From assembly GCA_922989275.2 (NCBI GenBank), contig OV277867.1:1-64000 (forward strand): DNA of 64,000 bases, in the 5' to 3' direction. The stretch is from Gari tellinella. Taxonomy: Eukaryota > Mollusca > Bivalvia > Cardiida > Psammobiidae. Below, one piece after another: positions 10,905 through 21,500 of the stretch (the first letter of the stretch is position 1; each line of letters opens with the position of its first letter). A model generated the notes under the pieces. It did not search any database. It was not told the origin of the DNA and saw only the letters and a program-made list of their open reading frames with translations. Made by a program: the position numbers and the translations under genes.

Positions 10905-11062
10905 GGAAGTTAATGGTGAATGTATGCAATAAGAACAAAGGATTCTATTTTTAGTAACAAATATAATTCTGGGTAATCCCTTTTTACTTGTAGACAAGAA
11001 TCAATTGATAAAAATAGAACAATTATAATCACGTGATACATCTCCTACTGATTTATATCATC
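10905..11062. repeat. Island copy 1 in unit copy 1 (short form)
   Basis: Non-repetitive stretch CCGGAAGTTAATGG...AACAAAGGATTCTATTTTTAG...AATTCTGGGTAA...ATCACGTGATACATC. It is shared with 15418-15652 and 17935-18160, but here it ends at CATCATGTGAC and passes into a TGATTGATG array instead of reaching the TATA-like end. It includes the palindrome TCACGTGA (E-box). Confidence 0.9.
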
Positions 11063-11535
11063 ATGTGACGATGAAGATGATTGATGAAATTGATGATTGA
11101 TGGTGATGATTGATGGTGATGATTGATGGTGATGATTGATGGTGATGATTGATGAAATTGATGATTGATGAAGATGATGAAAAAATTGATGATTGATGAA
11201 GATGAGTGATGAAATTGATGATTGATGGTGATGATTGATGGAATTGATGATTGATGAAGAGGATTGATGATTGATGGTAATGATTGATTGTTTGATGATT
11301 GATGAATGTGATTGATGAAGATGAGTGATGAAATTGATGATTGATGATGATGTGATGATGTGATGAAATTGATGATTGATGAAGATGATTGATTTTTTGA
11401 TGATTGATGACGATGATTGATTTTTTGATGATTGATGAAGATGATTGATGAAGATGATTGATGAAATTGATGATTGATCGTGATGATTGATGACATTGAT
11501 GATTGATGAGTGATGATGATTATGAAAAAAATGGA
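11063..11535. repeat. TGATTGATG/TGATGAAATTGATGA array 1
   Basis: Short irregular GATGATTGATGRTGATG-type repeats, unrelated to the G-rich arrays. The two overlapping minus-strand Ser-Ile-Ile-Asn-His frames across it are artefacts. Copy 2 is 20455-20927. Confidence 0.9.
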
Positions 11536-12030
11536 TATTAGGTGGGTAGTGGGTGGGTAGTAGGTGGGTAGTGGGTAGTGGGTGGGTAGTGGGTAGGTAG
11601 TGGGTAGGTAGTGGGTAGTGGGTGGGTAATGGGTGGGTAGTGGATGGGTAGTGGGTAGTGGGTGGGTAGTGGGTGGATAGTGGGTAATGGGTGGGTAGTG
11701 GGTAGAAGGTAGTGGATGGGTAGTAGGTAGGTGGTGGGAAGTGGGTGGGGTTAGGGTTAGGGTTGGTAGTGGGTGGGTAGTGGGTAGTGGGTGGGTAGTG
11801 GATGGGTAGTGGATGGGTAGTGGGTAGTGGGTGGGTAATGGGTGGGTTGTGGGTAGTGGAAGGGTAGTGGGTAGTTGGTGGGTAGTTGGTTGGTAGTGGG
11901 TGGGTAGTGGGTACTGGGTTGGTAGTGGATTGGTAGTGGATGGGTTGTTGGTAGTGGGTGGGTAGTCGGTGGGTAGTGGGTGGGTAGTGGATGGGTAGTG
12001 GGTAGTTGGTGTGTAGTGGATATTGGGTAA
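11536..12030. repeat. G-rich array 2, with embedded canonical TTAGGG repeats
   Basis: The same TAGTGGG/TGGGTAGT alphabet as array 1. At 11747-11766 it contains GGGGTTAGGGTTAGGGTTGG, that is canonical TTAGGG hexamers in the orientation opposite to the large tracts (copy 2: 21139-21158). Confidence 0.92.
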
Positions 12031-13384
12031 ATGGTAATGGTGGGTAAACCCACAAAACTCATTTTCATACTTAGGGTAATGGAAGAGTAATGGTGGGTAA
12101 ACCCACAAAACTGATTTTCAACCTGAGGGTAATGGAAGTGTTATGGTGGGCAAACCCTCCAAAGTCATTTTGAACTGAGGGTTATGGAAGAGTAATCGAG
12201 GGTTAACCAACAAAACTCATTTACAAACTGAGGGTAATGGAAGTGTTATGGTGGGTAAACCCTCCAAAGTCATTTTCATACTTAGGGTGATGGAAGAGTA
12301 ATGGTGGGTAACCCCTCCAAAGTCATTTTCATACTGAGGGTAATGGAAGAGTAATGGTGGGTAACCGCTCCAAAGTCATTTTGATACTGAGGATAATGGA
12401 AGAGTTATGGTGGGTAAACCAACAAAACTCATGTACAAACTGAGGGTAATGGAAATGTAATGGTGGTTAAACCCTCCAAAGCAATTTTTATACTGAGGGT
12501 GATGGTAGAGTTATGGTGGCTGAACCCACAAAACTCATTTGCAAAGTGAGAGTTATGAAAGAGTAATGGTGAGTAAACCCACACAACTCATTTTCAAAGT
12601 GAGGGTTATGGAAGATGGTGGGTTAACCCTCCAAAGTCATTTTTATACTGAGGGTAATTGAAGAGTAATGGTGGGTAAACTCACAAAACTCATTTTCAAA
12701 CTGAGGGTAATGGAAGTGTAATGGTGGGTAAACCCTCCAATCTCATTTTCATACACAGGGTAATGGAAGAGTAATGGTGGGTAAACCCTGCAAAGTCAAT
12801 TCCATACTTAGGGTAATGGCAGAGTAATGGTGGGTAACCCCTCCAAAGTCATTTTGATACTGAGGATAATGGAAGAGTTATGGTGGGTAAACCAACAAAA
12901 CTCATGTACAAACTGAGGGTAATGGAAATGTAATGGTGGTTAAACCCTCCAAAGCCATTTTTATACTGAGGGTGATGGTAGAGTTATGGTGGCTGAACCC
13001 ACAAAACTCATTTGCAAAGTGAGGGTTATGAAAGAGTAATGGTGAGTAAACCCACACAACTCATTTTCAAAGTGAGGGTTATGGAAGATGGTGGGTTAAC
13101 CCTCCAAAGTCATTTTTATACTGAGGGTAATTGAAGAGTAATGGTGGGTAAACTCACAATACTCATTTTCAAACTGAGGGTAATGGAAGTGTAATGGTGG
13201 GTAAACCCTCCAATCTCATTTTCATACACAGGGTAATGGAAGAGTAATGGTGGGTAAACCCTGCAAAGTCAATTCCATACTTAGGGTATTGGCAGAGTAA
13301 TGGTGGGTAAACCCTCCAAAGTCAATTTCATACTTAGAGTAATGGGAGAGTAATGGTGGGTAACCCCTCCAAAGTCATTTTCAT
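12031..13384. repeat. ~50-bp minisatellite block b, with a 473-bp internal tandem duplication
   Basis: Units GGGTAATGGAAGAGTAATGG-TGGGTAAACCCTCCAAAGTC alternate with CCCACAAAACTCATTTTCAAA variants. A higher-order segment of about nine units is duplicated at an offset of 473 bp (AACAAAACTCATGTAC at 12421 and 12894) with only a few differences. Confidence 0.88.
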
Positions 13385-13804
13385 ACTTAGGGATGGTGAT
13401 TGATGATTGATGGTGATTGATGGTGATTGATGGTGATTGATGGTGATTGATGATGATTGATGATGATTGGTGATGATTAATGATGATGATTGATGACATT
13501 GATGATCAATGAAATTGATCATTGATGATTGATGGTGATGATTGATAATAATTGATGAAGATTGATGGTGATGATTGATAATTGATGATTGATCGTGATG
13601 ATTGATAATAATTGATGATGATTGATGGTGATGATTGATGGTACGATGATTGATGGTGATGATTGATGATGATTGATGAAATTGATGATTGATGAAATTG
13701 ATGATTGATGATTGATGGTGATGATTGATGGTGATGATTGATGATTTATGATATTGATGATTGATCATTGATGACATTGATGATTTATGGTGATTATGAA
13801 AAAA
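13385..13804. repeat. TGATTGATGG array 2
   Basis: Irregular GATTGATGGTGATGATTGATG repeats between a minisatellite block and G-rich array 3. No gene. Confidence 0.9.
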
Positions 13805-14283
13805 ATCGGTAGTGGGTGGGTAGTGGGTGGGTAGTGGGTAGTGGCTGGGTAATGGGTAGTGGGTGGGTAGTTTATGGACATTGGGTAGTGGGTGGGTAGT
13901 GGGTAGTGGTTAGTGGGTAGTGGGTGGGTAGTAGGTGGGTGGTGGGTAGTGGGTGGGTAGTGGGTGGGTAGTGTGTATTGGGTTGGTAGTGGGTGGGTAG
14001 TGGGTAGTTGGTGGGTTGTGGGTAGCTGGTGGGTAGTGGGTGGGTAATGGGTGGGTTGTGGATGGGTAGTGGATGGGTAGTGGGTTGTGGGTGGGTAGTG
14101 GGTGGGTAGTGGTTAGTGGGTGGGTTTTGGGTGATAGTGGGTGGGTAGTGAGTTGGTAGTGGGTGGGTAGTGGGTACTGGGTTTGGAGTGGATTGGTAGT
14201 GGATGGGTTGTTGGTAGTGGGTGGGTAGTGGGTGGGTAGTGGGTAGTGGATGGGTAGTGGGTGTGTAGTTGGTAGTGGGTAAA
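13805..14283. repeat. G-rich array 3
   Basis: TAGTGGGTGGG-type array as at 9148. It ends at GTAAAATGGTCCCAC, where the minisatellite resumes. Confidence 0.92.
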
Positions 14284-15417
14284 ATGGTCCCACAAAACTT
14301 ATTTTCGAACTGAGGGTAATGGAAGAGTAATGGTGGGTAAACCCACAAAACTCATTTTCAAACTTAAGGTTATGGAAATGTAATGGTGGGTAAACCCTCA
14401 AAAGTCATTTTTATTCTGAGGGTGATGGAAGAGTGATGGTGAGTAAACCCACAAAACTCATTTTCATACTTAGGGTAATGGAAGAGTAATGGTGGGTTAA
14501 CCCTCCAAAGTCAATTTCATACTTAGGGTAATGGAAGAGTAATGGTGGTTAAACCCTCCAAAGTCATTTTGATTCTGAGGGTAATGGATGAGTAATGGTA
14601 GGTAAATCAACAGAACTCATTTACAAACTGAGGGTAATGGAAATGTAATGGTGGGTAAACCCTCCAAAGTCATTTTTATACTGATGGTGATGTAAGAGTA
14701 ATGGTGGCTGAACCCACAAAACTTGTTTTCAAAGTGAGGGTTATGGAAGAGTAATGGTGAGTAAACCCACAAAACTCATTTTCAAAGTGAGGGTTATGGA
14801 AGAGTAATGGTGGGTAAAGCCTCAACAAAGTGATTTTCGGCAGGTTGGTAATGGGGTTAATAGTCATTGAACCCATCAAAGTCATTTAAGCAGTAGGGTA
14901 ATGGGGTCTTGGTCATTGAACCCAACAAAGTCATTTACAGCAGGAGGGTAATGGGGAAAAAGTGGCTGAACTCACCAAAGTCAATATCAACAATAGGGTA
15001 AAGGGGGTAATGGTCAATGATCTCATCGAAGTCATTTTCAGCAGTAGGGTATGGGGGGGGTTTAAGTATTGCTCATAAACAGACTCAATTAAACCGAGTC
15101 TGCAATTTTCAGTATTTGCTTTGTTTTCTGTGCTTTCAAAGGATCTCCCCTTATTTAGATTATGTTGACTAAACAAAACAAAGTCCATTTCAACAAGAGG
15201 GTAATGTGGGTAATTGAACATAAAATCGTTAAGACCAGGTGGGTGATCAGGGTTATGGTCATGAACCAACCAATCATTTTCAGCAGTAGGGTAATGGGGG
15301 TAATGGTCATTGAACCCAACGATGTCGTTACAGCAGGTGGGTAATTGGGGTAACAGTAGTTGAAATCACTTAAGTCATTTTCAGCAGAAGGGGAATAGTG
15401 GTTAATGGTGGGGGACC
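14284..15417. repeat. ~50-bp minisatellite block c, with a short unique insert
   Basis: The minisatellite is interrupted at about 15055-15165 by a stretch unlike its surroundings, holding a small palindrome: GACTCAATT..AAACCGAGTC. No gene. Confidence 0.8.
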
Positions 15418-15652
15418 CTAACGGAAGTTAATGGTGATTGTATGCAATAAGAACAAAGGATTCTATTTTTAGTAACCAACATAATTCTGGGTAATCCCTT
15501 TTTACATGTAGACAAAAATCAATTGATAAAAATAGAACAATTACAATCACGTGATACATCTCCTACTGATTTAATATCATCATGTGACTAAGTCATATGA
15601 TTTCTATTTATACGTATGGACATATCCACAGTGGACAAGTCGTCAAAGTGCC
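15418..15652. repeat. Island copy 2 in unit copy 1 (long form)
   Basis: Full-length island: GGAAGTTAATGGTGATTGTA to GTGGACAAGTCGTCAAAGTG. It includes ATCACGTGATAC, the palindromic TGACTAAGTCA, CTATTTATA (TATA- or MEF2-like) and GGACATATCCACAGTGG. It is followed by G-rich array 4, where island copy 3 is followed by true telomeric repeats. Base 15641 is C here and T in unit copy 2 (25033). Confidence 0.9.
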
Positions 15653-16145
15653 TAGTGGGTAGTGGGTAGTGGGTGGGTAGTGGGTAGTTGGTGGGAAGTG
15701 GGTGGGTAGTGGGTGGGTAGTGGGTAGTGGATGGGTAGTGGATGGGTGGGTAATGGGTGGGTAGTGGGTAGTGGGTGGGTGGTGGGTAGTGGGTAGTGGG
15801 TGGGTAGTGGATAGTGGGTGGGTAGTGGGTAGTGGATGGGTAGTGGATGGGTGGGTAATGGGTGGGTAGTGGGTAGTGGGTGGGTAGTGGAAGTGGGTAG
15901 TGGGTAGTGGGTGGGTAGTGAGTAGTGGGTGGGTAGTGGGTGGTGGGTAGTGGGTAGTTGGTGGGTAGTGGATAGTGGATGGGTAGTGGGTAGTGGGTGG
16001 GTAGTGGATGGGTGGGTAATGGGTGGGTAGTGGGTGGGTAGTGGGTGGTGGGTAGTGGGTAGTGGGTGGGTAGTGGGTAGTGGGTGGGTAGTGGGTAGTT
16101 GGTGGGTAGTTGGTAGTGGGTTAAGTGGGTGGGTAGTGGGTATTG
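15653..16145. repeat. G-rich array 4
   Basis: TAGTGGGTGGG array directly after the long island, in the place that telomeric repeats occupy after island copy 3. Confidence 0.92.
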
Positions 16146-17934
16146 GGTAATGGAAGAGTAATGGTGAGTAAACCCCCCAAAGCCATTTTCATACTGAGGG
16201 TAATGGAAGGGCAATGGTGAGTAAACCCATAAAAGTCACTTTACAGTTGAAGGTAATGGGAGGGTTATCGTGGATAACCCCAAAGTCGTTTTTATAAGGA
16301 GGGTTATGGGAGGGTATAGTGTATAGATAAACCCTACAAAGCCATTATCATACTGAGGGTAATGGAAGTCTTATGGGGATTCATCCCTCCAAAGTCATTT
16401 GCAGCAGATGGGTAATGACGCTAGTTGTCGTTGGATCAAACAGTCTGTTTCAGCAGAGGGTCGATAGGGGTAATGGTGGCTGTCTCCACAAAATTGTTTT
16501 CAGCAGGTGGGTAATAGAGGTAGTGGTCAGAGAAGGGATAACAGTCGCTAAACTCACCAAAGTCATTTCAGCAGAAAGGTAATGGGGTTATGGTCATTGA
16601 ACCCACCAAAGTCATTTTCAGCAGGAGGGTAATGGGGATAACAGTGGCTGATCCAACCAAAGTCATTTTCAGCAGTAATGTAATGAGGGTAATGATGGCT
16701 GAACACAACAAAGTCATTTTCAACAATAGGGTAATGGGGTTATGATGGCTGAACACAACAAAGTCATTTTAAACAATAGGGTAATGGGGGTTATGGTCCT
16801 TGAACTCATGGAAGTCATTTTCAGCAGTAGGGTAATGGGGGTTATGATGGCTGAACACAACAAAGTCATTTTCAACAATAGGGTAATGGGGGTAATGGTC
16901 ATTGAACTCATCGAAGTCATTTTCATCAATAGGGTAATCGGGGTTATGATGGCTGAACACAACAAAGTCATTTTCAGCAGTAGGGTAATGGGGGTTATGG
17001 TCATTGAACCCAACGATGTCGTTACAGCAGGTGGGTAATTGGGGTAATGGTTGTTGAAACCACTTTAGTCATTTTCAGCAGAAGGGTAATGGGGGTAATG
17101 GTCATTGAACTCATTGAAGTCATTTTCAGCAGTAGGGTAATGGGGGTTATGATGGCTGAACACAACAAAGTCATTTTCAACAATAGGGTAATGGGCGTAA
17201 TGGTCATTGAACTCATTGAAGTCATTTTCAACAATAGGGTAATGGGGGTAATGGTCATTGAACTCATCGAAGTCATTTTCAACAATAGGGTAATGGGGGT
17301 AATGGTCATTGAACTCATTGAAGTCATTTTCAGCAGTACGGTAATGGGGTTATGATTGCTGAACACAACAAAGTCATTTTCAACAATATGATAATGGGGG
17401 TAATGGTCATTGAACTCATCGAAGTCATTTTCAGCAGTAGGGTAATGGGGGTTATGATGGCTGAACACAACAAAGTCATTTTCAACAATAGGGTAATGGG
17501 GTAATGGTCATTGAACTCATCGAAGTCATTTTCAACAATAGGGTAATGGGGGTAATGGTCATTGAACTCATCGAAGTCATTTTCAGCAGTAGGGTAATGG
17601 GGGTTATGATGGCTGAACACAACAAAGTCATTTTCAACAATAGGGTAATGGGGGTAATGGTCATTGAACTCATGGAAGTCATTTTCAGCAGTAGGGTAAT
17701 GGGGGTTATGATGGCTGAACACAACAAAGTCATTTTCAACAATAGGGTAATGGGGGTAATGGTCATTGAACTCATCGAAGTCATTTTCAGCAGTAGGGTA
17801 ATGGGGGTTATGATGGCTGAACACAACAAAGTCATTTTCAGCAGTAGGGTAATGGAGGTTATGGTCATTGAACCCAACGATGTCGTTACAGCAGGTGGGT
17901 AATTGGGGTAATGGTTGTTGAAACCACTTAATGG
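16146..17934. repeat. ~50-bp minisatellite block d
   Basis: Most regular of the blocks. GTAATGGGGGTTATGATGGC-TGAACACAACAAAGTCATTT-TCAACAATAGG alternates with GTAATGGTCATTGAACTCAT-CGAAGTCATTTTCAGCAGTAG. The alternation gives a ~100-bp higher-order period. Frames on both strands are open for up to about 190 codons only because the units lack stops. Confidence 0.9.
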
Positions 17935-18160
17935 TGAGGGATCCCTACCGGAAGTTAATGATGATGGTATGCAATTAGAACAAAGGATTCTATTTTTAGT
18001 AACAGACATAATTCTGGGTAAACCAATTGCTAAAAATAGAACAATTATAATCACGTGATACATCTTCTACTGATTTAATATCATCATGTGACTAAGTCAT
18101 ATGATTTCTATTTATAAGTATGGACATGTCCACAGTGGACAAGTCGTCAAAGTGCTTATA
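17935..18160. promoter_or_regulatory. Island copy 3, abutting telomeric tract 2; candidate subtelomeric regulatory element
   Basis: Same island as 15418-15652, 17 bp shorter in the middle. It shows ATCACGTGATAC, GTGACTAAGTCATATG, CTATTTATAAG and GGACATGTCCACAGTGG, and its last bases CTTATA pass straight into CCCTAA. The identical arrangement is at 27327-27552. Motif density (E-box, AP-1/Maf-like palindrome, TATA-like box) next to telomeric DNA would suit a promoter of telomeric transcripts; that role is inference. Confidence 0.45.
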
Positions 18161-18542
18161 CCCTAACCCTAACCCTAACCCTAACCCTAACCCTAACCCT
18201 AACCCTAACCCTAACCCTAACCCTAACCCTAACCCTAACCCTAACCCTAACCCTAACCCTAACCCTAACCCTAACCCTAACCCTAACCCTAACCCTAACC
18301 CTAACCCTAACCCTAACCCTAACCCTAACCCTAACCCTAACCCTAACCCTAACCCTAACCCTAACCCTAACCCTAACCCTAACCCTAACCCTAACCCTAA
18401 CCCTAACCCTAACCCTAACCCTAACCCTAACCCTAACCCTAACCCTAACCCTAACCCTAACCCTAACCCTAACCCTAACCCTAACCCTAACCCTAACCCT
18501 AACCCTAACCCTAACCCTAACCCTAACCCTAACCCTAACCCT
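18161..18542. repeat. Telomeric repeat tract 2, (CCCTAA)n, 382 bp
   Basis: About 64 uninterrupted hexamers in the same orientation as tract 1, between island copy 3 of the first unit and the G-rich start of the second. The Pro-Asn open frame through it is spurious. Confidence 0.98.
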
Positions 18543-21500
18543 GGGTTGTGGGTGGGTAGTGGGTGGGTAGTTGGTAGTTGGTAGTGGGTGGGTAGTGGGT
18601 GGGTAGTGAGTTGTGGGTAGTGGTCGGGTAGTGGGTAGTGGGTGGATAGTGGGTGGGTAGTGGGTGGGTAGTAGGTAGTGGGTAGTGGGTAGTGAGTAGT
18701 TGGTAGTGGGTAGTGAATGGGTAGTGGGTGGGTAGTGGGTAGTGGATGGGTAGTGGGTGGGTAGTGGGTAGTGGGTGGGTAGTGGTTGGGTAGTGGGTGG
18801 GTAGTGGGTAGTGGGTGGGTAGTGGGTGGGTAGTGGGTGGGTAGTGGGTAGTGGATGGGTAGTGGGTGGGTAGTGGGTAGTGGGTGGGGTAGTGGTTGGG
18901 TAGTGGGTGGGTAGTGGTTAGTGGGTAGTGGGTGGGTAGTGTGTCGGTAGTGGGTAGTGGGTTGGTAATGGGTGGGTAGTGGGTAGTTGGTAGTGGGTAT
19001 TGGGTGGGTAGTGAATAGTGGGTAGTGGGTGGGTAGTGGGTAATGGGTGGGTAGTGTGTAGTTGGTGGGTAGTGGGTGGGTAGTTGGTAGTGGTCGGGTA
19101 GTGGGTGGGTAATGGGTGGGTAGTGGATAGTAGGTAGTGGGTGGGTAGTGGGTAGTTTGTAGTGGGTAGTGGGTGGGTAGTGGGTAGTGGGTAGTGGGTT
19201 GGTAGTGGATGGTTAGTGGGTTCATTTTCATACTGACAATTATTGAAGGGTATTCAAAAACATTTTCATACTAATGGAAATTGGAAGGTAAAGGTGAGTA
19301 AACACTCTTATGGAAGTGTTATGGTGAATAAACTTTCTAAAGTCATTTTCCTATGGAGAGTAATGGAAGGGTTATTGTGAATAAATCCTCAAAAGTCATT
19401 TTCATACTGATGGTCATGGAAGGATGAGGGTGTGTAAACACTAGAAAGTGGTTTTCATACTGAGTGTAATGTAAGAGTAATTGTGAGTAAACCTTAAAAA
19501 ATCATTTTATACTGAAAGTAATGGAAGTGTAATGATGAGTAAATGGTGAATGAACTCTCAAAAGTCATTTTCATACTGAGAGTTATTGAAGGGTATGGGT
19601 GAGTAAACCCTCCAAAACATGAAAGAAATACTGAGGGAAGTGGGAGGGTAAAGGTGAGTCAACACTTTAATGTCATTTTCATACTTTTGGTAATGGAAGG
19701 GTAATGGTGAGTAAACATTCCAAAGTAATTTTCATAATGAGGGTAATGGAAGAGAGTAATGGTGAGTTAACCCTCCAAATTCATTTTTATACTGAGGGTA
19801 ATGGAAGTGTTATGGTGTGTCGTCCCTCCAAAGTCATTTGCAGTAGATTGGTAATGACGGTAATGGTCGTTGAATCAAACCGTCATTTTCAGCAAAGGGG
19901 TAATTGGGGTAATGGTGGCTGAACCAACAAAATCATTTTCAGCATGTGGGTAAGAGCGATAGTGGTCAATGAACCAAATAAGTCATTTCCGGCAGGTTGG
20001 TAATGGGGTTAATAGTCATTGAACCCATCAAAGTCATTTAAGCAGTAGGGTAAAGGGGTCTTGGTCATTGAACCCAACAAAGTCATTTACATCAGGAGGG
20101 TAATGGGGATAACAGTGGCTCAGGGTTACGGTCATGAACCAACCAATCATTTTCAGCCGTAGGGTAATGGGGGTAATGGTCATTGAACCCAACGATGCCG
20201 TTACAGCAGGTGGGTAACTAGGGTAATGGTTGTTGAAATCATTTAAGTAATTTTCAGTAGAAGGGTAATGGTAGTTAATGGTGGGGGAACCTTACCGGAA
20301 GTTAATGGTGAATGTATGCAATAAGAACAAAGGATTCTATTTTTAGTAACAAATATAATTCTGGGTAATCCCTTTTTACTTGTAGACAAGAATCAATTGA
20401 TAAAAATAGAACAATTATAATCACGTGATACATCTCCTACTGATTTATATCATCATGTGACGATGAAGATGATTGATGAAATTGATGATTGATGGTGATG
20501 ATTGATGGTGATGATTGATGGTGATGATTGATGGTGATGATTGATGAAATTGATGATTGATGAAGATGATGAAAAAATTGATGATTGATGAAGATGAGTG
20601 ATGAAATTGATGATTGATGGTGATGATTGATGGAATTGATGATTGATGAAGAGGATTGATGATTGATGGTAATGATTGATTGTTTGATGATTGATGAATG
20701 TGATTGATGAAGATGAGTGATGAAATTGATGATTGATGATGATGTGATGATGTGATGAAATTGATGATTGATGAAGATGATTGATTTTTTGATGATTGAT
20801 GACGATGATTGATTTTTTGATGATTGATGAAGATGATTGATGAAGATGATTGATGAAATTGATGATTGATCGTGATGATTGATGACATTGATGATTGATG
20901 AGTGATGATGATTATGAAAAAAATGGATATTAGGTGGGTAGTGGGTGGGTAGTAGGTGGGTAGTGGGTAGTGGGTGGGTAGTGGGTAGGTAGTGGGTAGG
21001 TAGTGGGTAGTGGGTGGGTAATGGGTGGGTAGTGGATGGGTAGTGGGTAGTGGGTGGGTAGTGGGTGGATAGTGGGTAATGGGTGGGTAGTGGGTAGAAG
21101 GTAGTGGATGGGTAGTAGGTAGGTGGTGGGAAGTGGGTGGGGTTAGGGTTAGGGTTGGTAGTGGGTGGGTAGTGGGTAGTGGGTGGGTAGTGGATGGGTA
21201 GTGGATGGGTAGTGGGTAGTGGGTGGGTAATGGGTGGGTTGTGGGTAGTGGAAGGGTAGTGGGTAGTTGGTGGGTAGTTGGTTGGTAGTGGGTGGGTAGT
21301 GGGTACTGGGTTGGTAGTGGATTGGTAGTGGATGGGTTGTTGGTAGTGGGTGGGTAGTCGGTGGGTAGTGGGTGGGTAGTGGATGGGTAGTGGGTAGTTG
21401 GTGTGTAGTGGATATTGGGTAAATGGTAATGGTGGGTAAACCCACAAAACTCATTTTCATACTTAGGGTAATGGAAGAGTAATGGTGGGTAAACCCACAA

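Larger units (their letters stand above)
9148..18160. repeat. Subtelomere-like 9.01-kb unit, copy 1
   Basis: A composite block between telomeric tracts 1 and 2, repeated almost unchanged at 18543-27552 (offset 9,392-9,395). It is made of G-rich arrays, ~50-bp minisatellites, TGATTGATG arrays and three copies of a non-repetitive island. No genuine gene: the minus-strand Pro-Thr-His-Tyr-Pro-Leu frames are read-through of the TAGTGGG arrays. The layout recalls yeast Y' elements separated by internal telomeric tracts. Confidence 0.95.

Noticed and set aside
11045..12108. Minus-strand Pro-Thr-His-Tyr and Ser-Ile-Ile-Asn-His frames of over 300 codons
   Set aside because: TAGTGGG and TGATTGATG arrays without stops in that direction; overlapping frames are equally long and repeat in unit copy 2.
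16742..17902. Plus and minus frames of 100-190 codons in minisatellite block d
   Set aside because: The ~50-bp units stay open on both strands simultaneously; no conserved domain or asymmetry.
16146..17934. CRISPR-like regular spacing of ~50-bp repeats
   Set aside because: There are no unique spacers; repeats are contiguous, diverged and in a eukaryotic subtelomeric context.
18120..18584. Pro-Asn repeat frames at 18120 and 27512
   Set aside because: Telomeric hexamers read in another frame; the two frames share their start because the island before them is duplicated.
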